DNA of 64,000 nt, taken from JAYVFR01 sp043772945. Lineage in GTDB: Bacteria; Patescibacteriota; JACMRA01. The stretch covers positions 1-64,000 of the forward strand of contig JAYVFR010000021.1 of NCBI GenBank assembly GCA_043772945.1, written 5' to 3'. The notes below the pieces were generated by a model. It was not told where the DNA came from. It did no database searches and saw only the letters and a list, made by a program, of their open reading frames with translations. The stretch's first letter is position 1, and each line of letters opens with the position of its first letter. Below are positions 36,762 through 44,925 of the stretch, one piece after another. The position numbers and the translations under genes were made by a program.

Positions 36762-39752
36762 TTATCCGATACTTGGAGCAGTGGTTTGGTTTGTGGCGTA
36801 CTGCTTAGATAATTCATAATTTCTGTATTCAATTTTAGGAAATACTGACTTTCTGGGTGGTCTAGGAAAGGTTGGCGGCATAAAAGAAACTTTTTTGATT
36901 TCTTCAGCTGATTTTTCTTTGTCTAGCTTTTTCTCACTTGGTTTTTCACTTTCTTTTTGTTTAGTTTTTTCAGCTGATGTTGGTAAGCTTGGAACACCTT
37001 TAAATTTCCGATCTTCTTTTCTTATGTCGGATTTAGTAGATAGTCCAAAATTATCATCTCGTATTTTCTTGAATTCGTCTGGGGATAAAGTTTTTTTACC
37101 TGAGAGAGATTCTGCTACACTACTGTCTCCTTGGTCATATGCAAATTCAGCATTAGGGTAAATGTAACTCATTACTCCGAGAGCTCTTTTAGAGGCTTGA
37201 ATGATATTTTGTCTAGAAACTGCTGTAGTGAAATTTCCTGACTTGGATTCTCTAATTTGTTGATCGTTATTTAAGGCTGTTATAGTTAAGTGAGTATGAA
37301 TTCCAGTACTTGTACCCCCAGAATTACCTTGTACGGCTATTGCAGTACCTGGCAAAACTACATCACCAACTTTAGAAATTGACTCACCGTCAATATGGAG
37401 ATAATAATGCAATTCATCATCAAAAGTTTGTACAACTACCATTCCAAGTTCACCTCTATTAGTGCCTTTAAAAGCTGCAATAACGACTCCTGTACTAATA
37501 CTTGGAATTTTCTGATTTGGTTTGCTGTCATTAATACAATAATCATTTCCTTGGTGCGCTCTACCACGAAAATTATTAGGATCATTGCCTTCCATTACTG
37601 CCTCGCGCAATTCAAATTTTTTTATATTATCTTTTGAAATTAAATTTTTAGAATAGCTTAGCGTGTAAGCGTTTTGCTTACCCATTTTCAATTCATCCCA
37701 ATTGAGGTTATCTTTTTTGAGTTCTTTTATTATTTGTTGTTGAATTTGATTTAGTCCTGTTGCTTCATTCGCGTTACTGTCTTGAGTTCTTTCTTTTGAG
37801 GTATCTTTTATTTGTCGTTGATCCAAAAATTCAAATTGAGTTGTTTTTTGTGACACTGTTTTTTCTACTTCTTTTTGCAGAGTGGCCACTTTCTTTTCTG
37901 CTTGTGCAATATCTTCATCAGTTATTCTATCACCCTTAATGAATCCACCAAATGTCTTGGCATTATTCACCCCTACTTCTCTAATTACTTTTTCTGGGTT
38001 TTTTTGAAATTCTTGAATTCTTTCTCCTCCATATCGAAGCATTGCAGTTGTAACATCACGATCTTTTTTCGCCTCTTTACTTATAGGCGCTTGAACAATT
38101 GATTCTGGTTTTTGGATTACTGTATTAATTTTAGCTTTAAGGTCTTCAGCAGTTAGACCTGTGGCTCCTGATACTTTGAAATACTTTGTACTACGATCAG
38201 TAAGCATATTGGCTACTATTTGTTGTTTATCTCTGCCTGCGTTGGGATTATTTAAGCCACCTGCATCATATATTGGTTTAAAGTTACCAGGCTTAGCTTC
38301 TCCATCAAGGCTTGGATTAAAACTTAGAACGGCGGCTAGATTTGCGATTGCAATTGTATCTTTATCTAACAGCTCTTTGACGGAGATACTGTTGTTTTTA
38401 CCGTTATAATCAGGTAGATTTGTTATTCCGCCTAGACTTTTTTGGATGAAAGCTTTTTGCTCACTTTCTTTACCTTTCAGTTTTTCTAGTTCTGGAATAA
38501 CTTGTGTGTAAATATAGTACAGTCTTTTAACGTAGGCTCTTGCTGCTTCTGGGGATTGGATAAATAGGTCAAAAGCTCTTAAAACTTCAGCAGTTGTGGG
38601 GGTTATATTATATTTTTTAAATTCTTTGGATAATTCTTTTTCAAAAGGTTTGATCCACTGAGTTAAATAAATCTCACTAGCAATTGCGGCAATGCTATGC
38701 TTAATAATTAACTTTCTGGTCTGTTCCGAATTACAGTCATTTACTTGGCTTAAGGGCTCTCCGTATTCTTTTTCAAAATTTTTAACAGAGGCCTGTTGCT
38801 CGTTGGTTATTTTTGATAATCGCTCTGGGGTTAATTGATATGTTTGAACTGAGTAAATTCCAACATTGCAAACATTATTACCAGGGTCTCGATGACCAAA
38901 ATAAGCTTGATTGAAAGTTCCACCAAGGTTTAAATTACCCTCTCCAGTTCCCAGTGTTCTGGCTAAGGCTCCTAAATTATCTACCTTATCTCCTACTTTA
39001 TTGACTCCTTTGAGACCCTTTAGGCTGAATCTATCAGGGCTTAAAAGAGCTGGGATTTGGGCTTTCTGATCGTCCGATAAAGCTTTCGTTACTTCCTCAA
39101 TTACTCCCTCACTGGTGTTAAAAAAATCACTCCTTTTACTAAAATCACCAAGGGCAATTAATACAATGACAGTCCCTACGACAGCGGCTCCGTTATTAAA
39201 GTTGACCCAACCAGGGAGGTTGGATATTTGGGGCAAATCGTGATGGTTAGCGTTTTGGATTGATTGATTGATGGCTGTTTGAATTCTATTAAGTTTCTCT
39301 TCATCGCTTTTAATGATTGCATCTTTACGATTTTCAAAACTTTTAATTCTTAATCTAAGTCTTAAATATTGTTGTTTGTGTTTTAAATCGAAATTCTCAA
39401 AACCGTTAGTAATTTGATAGAGAGTACTTTTTACTTCCTCTATTTCTTTTTTTAAAGCATCAAGGCGATTAAGCTTAATTATTGCAGTTTGTACATTTAG
39501 CGGTAGTTGCATTGTGCTATTCCACTGGTTTAAATAAGTAAATAGTCCGTTATTTCCAGCTTTTCTAATTTGCTTGTATTGTTTAGCGTGTACAGGCCAT
39601 TCTAAATAAAAATTATCTAATTTAACCGATATAATCCCGTTATAATCTTTTTTAATACTCCTTTCTAAGCCTTTAAGAGTATTATTGGATCTAATAGAGT
39701 CGTTTTGCAAATCTTTTGTTTGTTTAATTTCTGATTCTACTCGATTTTTCAT
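36762..39752 (-). CDS. Very large M23 metallopeptidase-domain protein with lysozyme-like region
   Basis: A 996-residue protein. Regions in order: a basic helical N-terminus (1-175); one membrane segment (GAAVVGTVIVLIALGDF, about 188-205); an internal domain with FGHRDPGNNVCNVGIYSVQT near 288-305 and a long helical bundle, a pattern I associate with muralytic lysozyme-like domains; Lys/Glu-rich coiled coil (about 610-680); an M23 LytM domain with HQGND near 732 and THxH-like IHTHLTI near 820; and a Lys/Glu/Pro-rich tail ending in YRNYELSKQYATNQTTAPSI. Both zinc motifs are present. A peptidoglycan-remodelling role is likely, perhaps attached to a secretion machine. It follows the small anchored gene at 39813 on the same strand. 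Confidence 0.8.
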   Translation of the reverse strand: MKNRVESEIKQTKDLQNDSIRSNNTLKGLERSIKKDYNGIISVKLDNFYLEWPVHAKQYKQIRKAGNNGLFTYLNQWNSTMQLPLNVQTAIIKLNRLDALKKEIEEVKSTLYQITNGFENFDLKHKQQYLRLRLRIKSFENRKDAIIKSDEEKLNRIQTAINQSIQNANHHDLPQISNLPGWVNFNNGAAVVGTVIVLIALGDFSKRSDFFNTSEGVIEEVTKALSDDQKAQIPALLSPDRFSLKGLKGVNKVGDKVDNLGALARTLGTGEGNLNLGGTFNQAYFGHRDPGNNVCNVGIYSVQTYQLTPERLSKITNEQQASVKNFEKEYGEPLSQVNDCNSEQTRKLIIKHSIAAIASEIYLTQWIKPFEKELSKEFKKYNITPTTAEVLRAFDLFIQSPEAARAYVKRLYYIYTQVIPELEKLKGKESEQKAFIQKSLGGITNLPDYNGKNNSISVKELLDKDTIAIANLAAVLSFNPSLDGEAKPGNFKPIYDAGGLNNPNAGRDKQQIVANMLTDRSTKYFKVSGATGLTAEDLKAKINTVIQKPESIVQAPISKEAKKDRDVTTAMLRYGGERIQEFQKNPEKVIREVGVNNAKTFGGFIKGDRITDEDIAQAEKKVATLQKEVEKTVSQKTTQFEFLDQRQIKDTSKERTQDSNANEATGLNQIQQQIIKELKKDNLNWDELKMGKQNAYTLSYSKNLISKDNIKKFELREAVMEGNDPNNFRGRAHQGNDYCINDSKPNQKIPSISTGVVIAAFKGTNRGELGMVVVQTFDDELHYYLHIDGESISKVGDVVLPGTAIAVQGNSGGTSTGIHTHLTITALNNDQQIRESKSGNFTTAVSRQNIIQASKRALGVMSYIYPNAEFAYDQGDSSVAESLSGKKTLSPDEFKKIRDDNFGLSTKSDIRKEDRKFKGVPSLPTSAEKTKQKESEKPSEKKLDKEKSAEEIKKVSFMPPTFPRPPRKSVFPKIEYRNYELSKQYATNQTTAPSIG

Positions 39753-39812
39753 TTTAATATATTTATTTTAAAAGCTAACATTATTTTTTCTTTGGTTCTC
39801 CTGTTTCTGTCT

Positions 39813-40328
39813 CTATTTTTTAGGGTTTTTACTATTATTCCCCCTCTCTAGTTGCCCGTTTAATAGCTTTAACTTCTCTTCTTTGTTTGCTGCATCTTTT
39901 ATAAATTTTGCAATTTCAGCGTCTCTTCTAGTTACTAATTCACCTGCTTTTTCTAAACGTTCTTTGTCTTTTTCTCTGTCATTTAAGTTTCCTTGCAATC
40001 CTCCTTGGATTCTTTTCATAATTTCAGGATTACCAGAGGTAGAGATTCCTTGAACATTTTTTTGTCCACAAATTTCTTCAGGATTTACTTTAGTAGGGAG
40101 CCAAAAACTCACTGTCCCATCAAAATTTTCAATTGTATTATAGCCTTTTGCTTTTAACTCTTTAGATTTAGAGCTGTCTTTAGTATATTTACCTGATGTA
40201 GGTGCACAGTTAATAGTAACTGAATTTTTTTCGGAGTTATAGAATTTTGTTGCTAATAAAACTCCTGTTAACGCTAATGCACCAATTGTAGCTTTTAGTG
40301 GTGCTGGCATGTGCTTCATTGAATTCAT
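39813..40328 (-). CDS. Small N-terminally anchored exported protein, unknown
   Basis: A 171-residue protein whose first 30 residues form a signal or anchor (MKHMPAPLKATIGALALTGV followed by LLATKFY). The rest is hydrophilic, with two cysteines (INCAPT, EEICGQ) and a charged helical C-terminal half (REKDKERLEKAGELVTRRDA). It lies 60 bases upstream of the large M23 gene on the same strand, suggesting one unit and a shared envelope role. No family recognised. Three in-frame ATGs within seven codons make the exact start uncertain. Confidence 0.6.
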   Translation of the reverse strand: MNSMKHMPAPLKATIGALALTGVLLATKFYNSEKNSVTINCAPTSGKYTKDSSKSKELKAKGYNTIENFDGTVSFWLPTKVNPEEICGQKNVQGISTSGNPEIMKRIQGGLQGNLNDREKDKERLEKAGELVTRRDAEIAKFIKDAANKEEKLKLLNGQLERGNNSKNPKK

Positions 40329-40404
40329 ATATTATAAATTGTTTAAAAATGATGTAAGTGTGTCTGTAAGTGAGACAAATTACTTCATAACCAAGCATAA
40401 AAAA

Positions 40405-41691
40405 ATGCTCTTGGCAAGAATAAAAAAGTATGATTTGTGTATTCAGGTAGTCCTTTATAAGAGCTTAGATTTACAGGTGAAAAATAGAATTGGAACTCAA
40501 GTACCCTTTGATAAATTAAGTGGCATGTTTGCTTCGGCTGATTGGTTTTTTTACTTAATGTGTTTTACAACCTGCTTAGAAATAAGTTGGAATGCTTACA
40601 GTGGACAAACTGGGACAGTAAATGTTGGGGTTTTTTTGGCTATTCTAGTTTTTTCATTTATTGCATATATGTTTGTAGTTTCAAGAGCCGCTCCATATTT
40701 TTTAAGTGAAAATTTAGCAAAGGAAAAAATTAATACTAAAAGTAGCTTCTTTATAGGAGTTAAAATTTCTCTGCCACTTGGAGAAAATACTTTTGATCTA
40801 GGTTTACCAAGCGAATTTGGTGGTTATCTTGGAATATTGTCAATTTTAGCTTATTTCCAGCTTCAGGGTCAATATTTGATGTTGGGAGTAACGCAAAGCT
40901 TACTGATGAGTATACTTCTATTTACAGATAATCTGGTAAATAATTTGTACGCTTGCATCATTCCTTCTAGAACAACTGGGAGAATTGGTGTTTTTTGTAA
41001 TTTGTATTTACAAAGAACTACCACAAGTATAGTATTGTGCATTCACTTTGCCTTAGTGCTGTTTACCTTCCTTGGAAGTTTATCAGTATTTTATCCTCAT
41101 AGAGGATCAGCCACGGTTGGTTTAGAGCTTTTGGGCTGGGCATTTGATGTCATCTCTGACAATCCTACGGTTATTCGTTGGCCTGTTGTGGTTATTACTT
41201 TTGCCAGCCTTCTGACAAATAATATTGCACGTCTTATTGGTGACGCTAATTTATGGCGAGAGATTATCAAAAGGAATGATGGATTTGATATTTCTTTTAT
41301 GCTCCCTTTGTACGCAGTTTCAAATTTTATTCCGGCAATTTTACTTGGAATTCAATTCAACTTCATTCCGACAAATGTTCTTAGCTATTTTATCACTTTT
41401 GTTCTGGTGATAATTACGTTTTATTTAGCTAAATTTTTGGCTAATAAAGTGTTTAAAAACTCCCAATTACTTGCAGTTTTATTTTCAGGAACTCTAGCCT
41501 TTGTAGTCTTAATTAGTATCCCTCAGCTAATTACTGATAGATACAATATTATTGCAACATTGGCTTTTGTTGGTTTAACCTCAATCATTGAGATTGCAGT
41601 TCATGATATGACAGACGATTCTATGGAAATGTTAAACGCACTGAATACTGAGCCACCTGTAATTGATAAGTCAGGAACTAATAATTTCTAG
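40405..41691 (+). CDS. Polytopic membrane protein, unknown
   Basis: About 428 residues from the ATG at 40405, with roughly nine membrane segments (for example WFFYLMCFTTCLEISW, VFLAILVFSFIAYMFVV, STVL-type segments to the C-terminus) and a short cytoplasmic tail. An upstream in-frame ATG at 40309 would overlap the divergent gene's start, so the later ATG is preferred. No transporter motif was recognised. It is divergent from the anchored protein/M23 pair, leaving about 75 bases for both promoters, and ends in a strong terminator. Confidence 0.65.
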   Translation: MLLARIKKYDLCIQVVLYKSLDLQVKNRIGTQVPFDKLSGMFASADWFFYLMCFTTCLEISWNAYSGQTGTVNVGVFLAILVFSFIAYMFVVSRAAPYFLSENLAKEKINTKSSFFIGVKISLPLGENTFDLGLPSEFGGYLGILSILAYFQLQGQYLMLGVTQSLLMSILLFTDNLVNNLYACIIPSRTTGRIGVFCNLYLQRTTTSIVLCIHFALVLFTFLGSLSVFYPHRGSATVGLELLGWAFDVISDNPTVIRWPVVVITFASLLTNNIARLIGDANLWREIIKRNDGFDISFMLPLYAVSNFIPAILLGIQFNFIPTNVLSYFITFVLVIITFYLAKFLANKVFKNSQLLAVLFSGTLAFVVLISIPQLITDRYNIIATLAFVGLTSIIEIAVHDMTDDSMEMLNALNTEPPVIDKSGTNNF

Positions 41692-41707
41692 CTATTAACT
41701 GCCCTTC

Positions 41708-41737
41708 CTCCCTTGTTTAACGAGGGGGATTTTTTTG
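41708..41737 (+). terminator. Rho-independent terminator after the 40405 membrane gene
   Basis: Stem CCCTTG/CGAGGG (one T-G) with a TTTAA loop, followed by a run of seven T. Confidence 0.8.
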
Positions 41738-41741
41738 TGTT

Positions 41742-42620
41742 TTAAATTTTTTCGGCATCAAAAATATGGCTAGGTTGTCCTATATCCAGCATTAAATAAT
41801 TTGATAAATCAGCAATAGTTCCTGTTAAATTCTTTTTTAAAAGAAACATTCTATTAACGTATTTAATCGGCATAATGTAATTAGAATCAAGTTTTAAAGA
41901 GTATAATTCAAACTCTTTAGCATAATTTAGATTATCTTCTAATTCAAGTTTATAATCTTCACTTACGCCCATTGCATTAAACTCAGCTTCTATATATCTA
42001 GGGTCAAGTAATTTGCGAGCAAGTGGTGTCAGTAAATTATAATTTTCAGCAATTGTAGCAACTTCAAGGGCCATTCCAAGGTGTGATCCTATTCTAGCAA
42101 TCCGATTAGGCAAAATCTTGATATCTAGGATTAAATCAGGTTTGAATAATTCAGGATAGACTTTGGTTATACTTTTGCCTAATTCGCTCTCCTCGCAATT
42201 TAGCTCCCATAAACCCTCGCTGTAACCTTCTTCTAGTAATAATTCACTTTTGCCACAGCACATTCCAGCACTTTCAACTCCTCTAAGTTTACGAGATGCA
42301 ATTTTAAGGTATGGGAGTGTTGTTCCAACCGTTGCTACAGGGACAATCAAATTTTCTCTAATATTGGTCGCAGCACTTACAATTGTTGTGGACGGAATAA
42401 TTCCATTGAAATTAACATCAAAAATGCTTAACTTATCAGCTTCTGGATGTATTCGAATATTTCGAATTTGCCCGACTAAAACACCACCATTAAAAGAATC
42501 AGTAACAGTAATTAACTCGTCAACCTCGCTTGATTTGTTAGTAATTAAATCACTTAGCTCGCTATTAGTAAGTGTTGATAGGTTAATATATTCGCTGAGC
42601 CAGGATTTGAGAAAAAGCAT
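41742..42620 (-). CDS. pheT: Phenylalanyl-tRNA synthetase beta subunit, N-terminal part only
   Basis: The protein starts MLFLKSWLSEYINL and carries the PheT EMAP/tRNA-binding domain (VLVGQIRNIRIHPEADKLSI, then VSAATNIRE, and AGMCCGKSELLL with EGLWEL). The start of the B3/B4 editing domain follows (DLILDIKILPNRIARIGSHL, through LMLDIGQPSHIFDAEKI). It ends about residue 292, where full PheT continues for another 400-500 residues with B5, the core and the FDX-ACB domain. The chain cannot continue because the terminator and the next gene's coding sequence follow at once. The ATG at 42620 was preferred to a TTG at 42626. It cannot form a working synthetase on its own. Confidence 0.88.
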   Translation of the reverse strand: MLFLKSWLSEYINLSTLTNSELSDLITNKSSEVDELITVTDSFNGGVLVGQIRNIRIHPEADKLSIFDVNFNGIIPSTTIVSAATNIRENLIVPVATVGTTLPYLKIASRKLRGVESAGMCCGKSELLLEEGYSEGLWELNCEESELGKSITKVYPELFKPDLILDIKILPNRIARIGSHLGMALEVATIAENYNLLTPLARKLLDPRYIEAEFNAMGVSEDYKLELEDNLNYAKEFELYSLKLDSNYIMPIKYVNRMFLLKKNLTGTIADLSNYLMLDIGQPSHIFDAEKI

Positions 42621-42749
42621 ATACAAAAATATTTCGCATAAAAGCCCTTAAAAGTCAATACTTGCAAAAACCAAAAAACTGTGTTTGATTAGTGTTTGAG
42701 GTCTCGGTTGGTGGTTAAACTACCAATTCTTTATAACTGAGAAATTAAA

Positions 42750-42992
42750 ATGGTTAATTTTCAACTTTCCACTCGCCCTGTTTCTGAAATGTCGGTTCCT
42801 GAACAAGCTATAGAATACGTAATAATTCGTGAACATTGTTTGAGCCTCCAAAACAGAGAAGTTTTCGTACAAGCAATAATTTCATCTATGAAGAAAGGGG
42901 GTGATAAAGAGTTTATTCTATATGTGGCACAAAAACTTTCTATTCCAGAAGAGCTCGCCAAACGAATCTGTGATTTAGTAGGTTTTCAATAA
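42750..42992 (+). CDS. Small helical protein, unknown
   Basis: An 80-residue soluble protein, largely helical (QAIEYVIIREHCLSLQNREV, YVAQKLSIPEELAKRICDLV). No family recognised and no clear ribosome-binding site. It is divergent from the pheT fragment and followed by a strong terminator nearly identical to the one behind the 44236 gene. Confidence 0.5.
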   Translation: MVNFQLSTRPVSEMSVPEQAIEYVIIREHCLSLQNREVFVQAIISSMKKGGDKEFILYVAQKLSIPEELAKRICDLVGFQ

Positions 42993-43032
42993 GCCTTGTA
43001 ACTATTTTTGGTTCTCTTCCCGTACACTTTTC

Positions 43033-43067
43033 GGGTCTTTTGTTTCAAACAAGAGGCTCATTTTTTT
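43033..43067 (+). terminator. Rho-independent terminator, repeat copy A
   Basis: A 13-bp stem with wobble pairs (GGGTCTTTTGTTT with AAACAAGAGGCTC) and a tight loop, followed by seven T. It differs by one base from the terminator at 44571-44605. Confidence 0.8.
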
Positions 43068-43131
43068 GTGGTTTTTAGTTTGGATTCTGGACAAAATTAT
43101 TTTAATAACTTGCTATTAGGAACATAACTAT

Positions 43132-44127
43132 ATGATAGAATTAACTACTAAACAAATTGTCGATTTAAGATCTAAATTAATGAATAATGTTGATGTGTTG
43201 CTAGAAAACATTGTAGCACGTCGTGAAACTAAAAAGAATAAATCAGAAGATATTTTTGGGTTTGATAGTGATGAGGCGCCTTTAATTGTGTGGAAAGGTA
43301 ACTTGGCTAATTATACGTCTTTTGATATTTTGCAGATGGAGAAATCAACGCTTGGTGTTTATCTATCAGGAAATCCGCTTGATGAATATAAACCAATTGA
43401 AAATTATTATAGACAGGCTACGGGAGAAGTGGAAACTCTTTTTATTGTAATTGTAGAGAAAATGAAAAAGATTTTTACAAGAAATGGTGGAATGATGCTT
43501 GCACTTACTCTAATTACTCACGGCGGGGAGTACGAGGGGTTGATTTTTCCTAAAAATTCAGCACTTTATACGCCAACTTTGGATGAAAAAGAATTGTATT
43601 GGGTGATTGGGCGAATTGAAGATAAAACCAAAAAAAAATCAGATTCTAAACAAGACTCAAAAGAAAACTCCAACGATGAAACCAAAGATGACAAAGAAAA
43701 CGAAAGCAGTGAATATCAAGAGAAACCTAAATTGCTAGTTCAACATCTAGCAAAGTTTGAAGTGGGGGTTTTAGAACTATTTAGAACAGATCCTCGTAAA
43801 ACTAAAACTGAAGAAGCAATTAGCAGATATTTAAATCTTGATTGGATTGAGCTAAAGAAAAACCCAAAAAAGTTTGAAGAAATGCAGAATATTAAAGCAG
43901 AGCAAATTAATAGCTACACTCCTGAGCATTTACCGAGGATTGAAATAACTCGTAACTTAAATAGAGAATTAGTATCTGAAATTAAGAACGCTTTGAAAAA
44001 AGTCCCGTTTAAAAATTCTCTGGCAGTGGAAATTTTTGTGGAAAATAATTTAGGAGAACTTAAAAAAGCCAAAGGAGATTTCTGGATTGATACCGATTTG
44101 TTTAATAGACTAAATGAGTCTGTCTAA
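43132..44127 (+). CDS. Free-standing C-terminal region of DNA polymerase III alpha (DnaE-like)
   Basis: A 331-residue protein that matches only the tail of DnaE. Residues 70-86 (EKSTLGVYLSGNPLDEY) are the conserved 'EKE.LGFYLSGHPL..Y' segment before the OB domain. Residues about 100-160 (VIVEKMKKIFTRNGGMMLAL, GEYEGLIFPKN, YWVIGRIED) are an OB fold. A Ser/Asp/Lys/Glu-rich low-complexity insert (about 163-195) and a C-terminal domain ending DFWIDTDLFNRLNESV follow. Polymerase, PHP and finger domains are absent. Its start is proper (ATG with AGGA ten bases upstream) and no intein sequence is seen. It may bind single-stranded DNA or complete a split DnaE. Confidence 0.75.
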   Translation: MIELTTKQIVDLRSKLMNNVDVLLENIVARRETKKNKSEDIFGFDSDEAPLIVWKGNLANYTSFDILQMEKSTLGVYLSGNPLDEYKPIENYYRQATGEVETLFIVIVEKMKKIFTRNGGMMLALTLITHGGEYEGLIFPKNSALYTPTLDEKELYWVIGRIEDKTKKKSDSKQDSKENSNDETKDDKENESSEYQEKPKLLVQHLAKFEVGVLELFRTDPRKTKTEEAISRYLNLDWIELKKNPKKFEEMQNIKAEQINSYTPEHLPRIEITRNLNRELVSEIKNALKKVPFKNSLAVEIFVENNLGELKKAKGDFWIDTDLFNRLNESV

Positions 44128-44235
44128 TCATTTTTGGGTTTTTAATTGACCAAGCTTGAAAACTGTAATTGATTGTTGTTTGTTAGGGCGAATTATTTTA
44201 TTCAAAAAACACGCAAGCTCAAGGAGACAAATCTC

Positions 44236-44514
44236 ATGGGATTATTTAGGGAATCTGGAGTGTTAAAATCTGATGAAAACACTTTCAATTGGCTGGCACG
44301 AGAAATTGACAAACTTCAAAAAGTATCACGGGCGCAAAACACTTCACCAGTTTTAGAGGCAATAGTGGGGCTGAGAGCTGCTTTGCTTCGAAAGCCTGCT
44401 GCTTTTAAACAAGGAAACGACGTCAAAGCAAGTCAGGAAATTTTAATAGCCTGTCAAAATGCAGAAAGAATTTTCATTGCAAAACTAAACCAATTAGGGA
44501 CTCAGGTTCCTTAA
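44236..44514 (+). CDS. Small helical protein, unknown
   Basis: A 92-residue protein from the ATG at 44236, with AAGGAG about nine bases upstream; an in-frame TTG at 44173 is less likely. Helical throughout (FNWLAREIDKLQKVSRAQNT, LEAIVGLRAALLRKPAAFKQ). No family recognised. It ends before a terminator that duplicates the one at 43033. Confidence 0.55.
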   Translation: MGLFRESGVLKSDENTFNWLAREIDKLQKVSRAQNTSPVLEAIVGLRAALLRKPAAFKQGNDVKASQEILIACQNAERIFIAKLNQLGTQVP

Positions 44515-44570
44515 ATTTTTAGTTTCAAGTGTTTTTGTTCTTTTGATAAGTTTTATCCTCAAACCTCCTT

Positions 44571-44606
44571 GGGTCTTTTGTTTTAAACAAGAGGCTCATT
44601 TTTTTT
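44571..44606 (+). terminator. Rho-independent terminator, repeat copy B
   Basis: Same 35-base hairpin-plus-T-tract as copy A (43033-43067) with a single C/T difference in the loop. The two copies bracket the DnaE-C and 44236 genes. Confidence 0.8.
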
Positions 44607-44659
44607 AGTTTAAATCTGCTAGTTGACAGATTTTAATCAAGCTAGTTAGGTATTTTTAT

Positions 44660-44842
44660 ATGTCTAAAATGCGTGGTAAAATTATTTTCAGTGGGAATTT
44701 CCTTGATTATTTAATTAAAAATATATTTATTTCCTTGATTTGTTTATTACTATTTATCCCAACATTAGGTTTGTCATTACTTTATTTTGTTTATTGGCAG
44801 GTCAAATATTTTTTTGCTAATATGGAAATTGAAATTGATTAA
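44660..44842 (+). CDS. Small two-segment membrane protein (DUF898/DUF6693-like)
   Basis: A 60-residue protein with GKIIFSGNFLDYLIKNIFIS, a hydrophobic core (LICLLLFIPTLGLSLLYFVY) and a short tail (WQVKYFFANMEIEID). The pattern 'F.G.f.dYl...l.....TlGl..p...y...ky...n.eie' is that of a single unit of DUF898/DUF6693-type membrane proteins, function unknown. ATG start at 44660. Confidence 0.55.
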   Translation: MSKMRGKIIFSGNFLDYLIKNIFISLICLLLFIPTLGLSLLYFVYWQVKYFFANMEIEID

Positions 44843-44857
44843 ACGCCACTCGCTCCT

Positions 44858-44884
44858 AAAAAATCCAGCTCAAAATAAGCTGGA
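44858..44884 (-). terminator. Terminator on the minus strand (after the 44926-45657 gene)
   Basis: Perfect 7-bp stem TCCAGCT/AGCTGGA with a 7-base loop, followed on the minus strand by six T. Confidence 0.75.
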
Positions 44885-44925
44885 AGGAGTATTGGTCTCT
44901 AAAATAAGATTAATTTACGTTTCAG

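Noticed and set aside
37395..38409. Plus-strand open frames within the M23 gene
   Set aside because: They are shadows of the 996-residue minus-strand gene, whose domain motifs are clear.
43132..44127. Split-intein DnaE
   Set aside because: The N-terminus shows no intein C-terminal motif; the protein begins directly with DnaE-like helical sequence.
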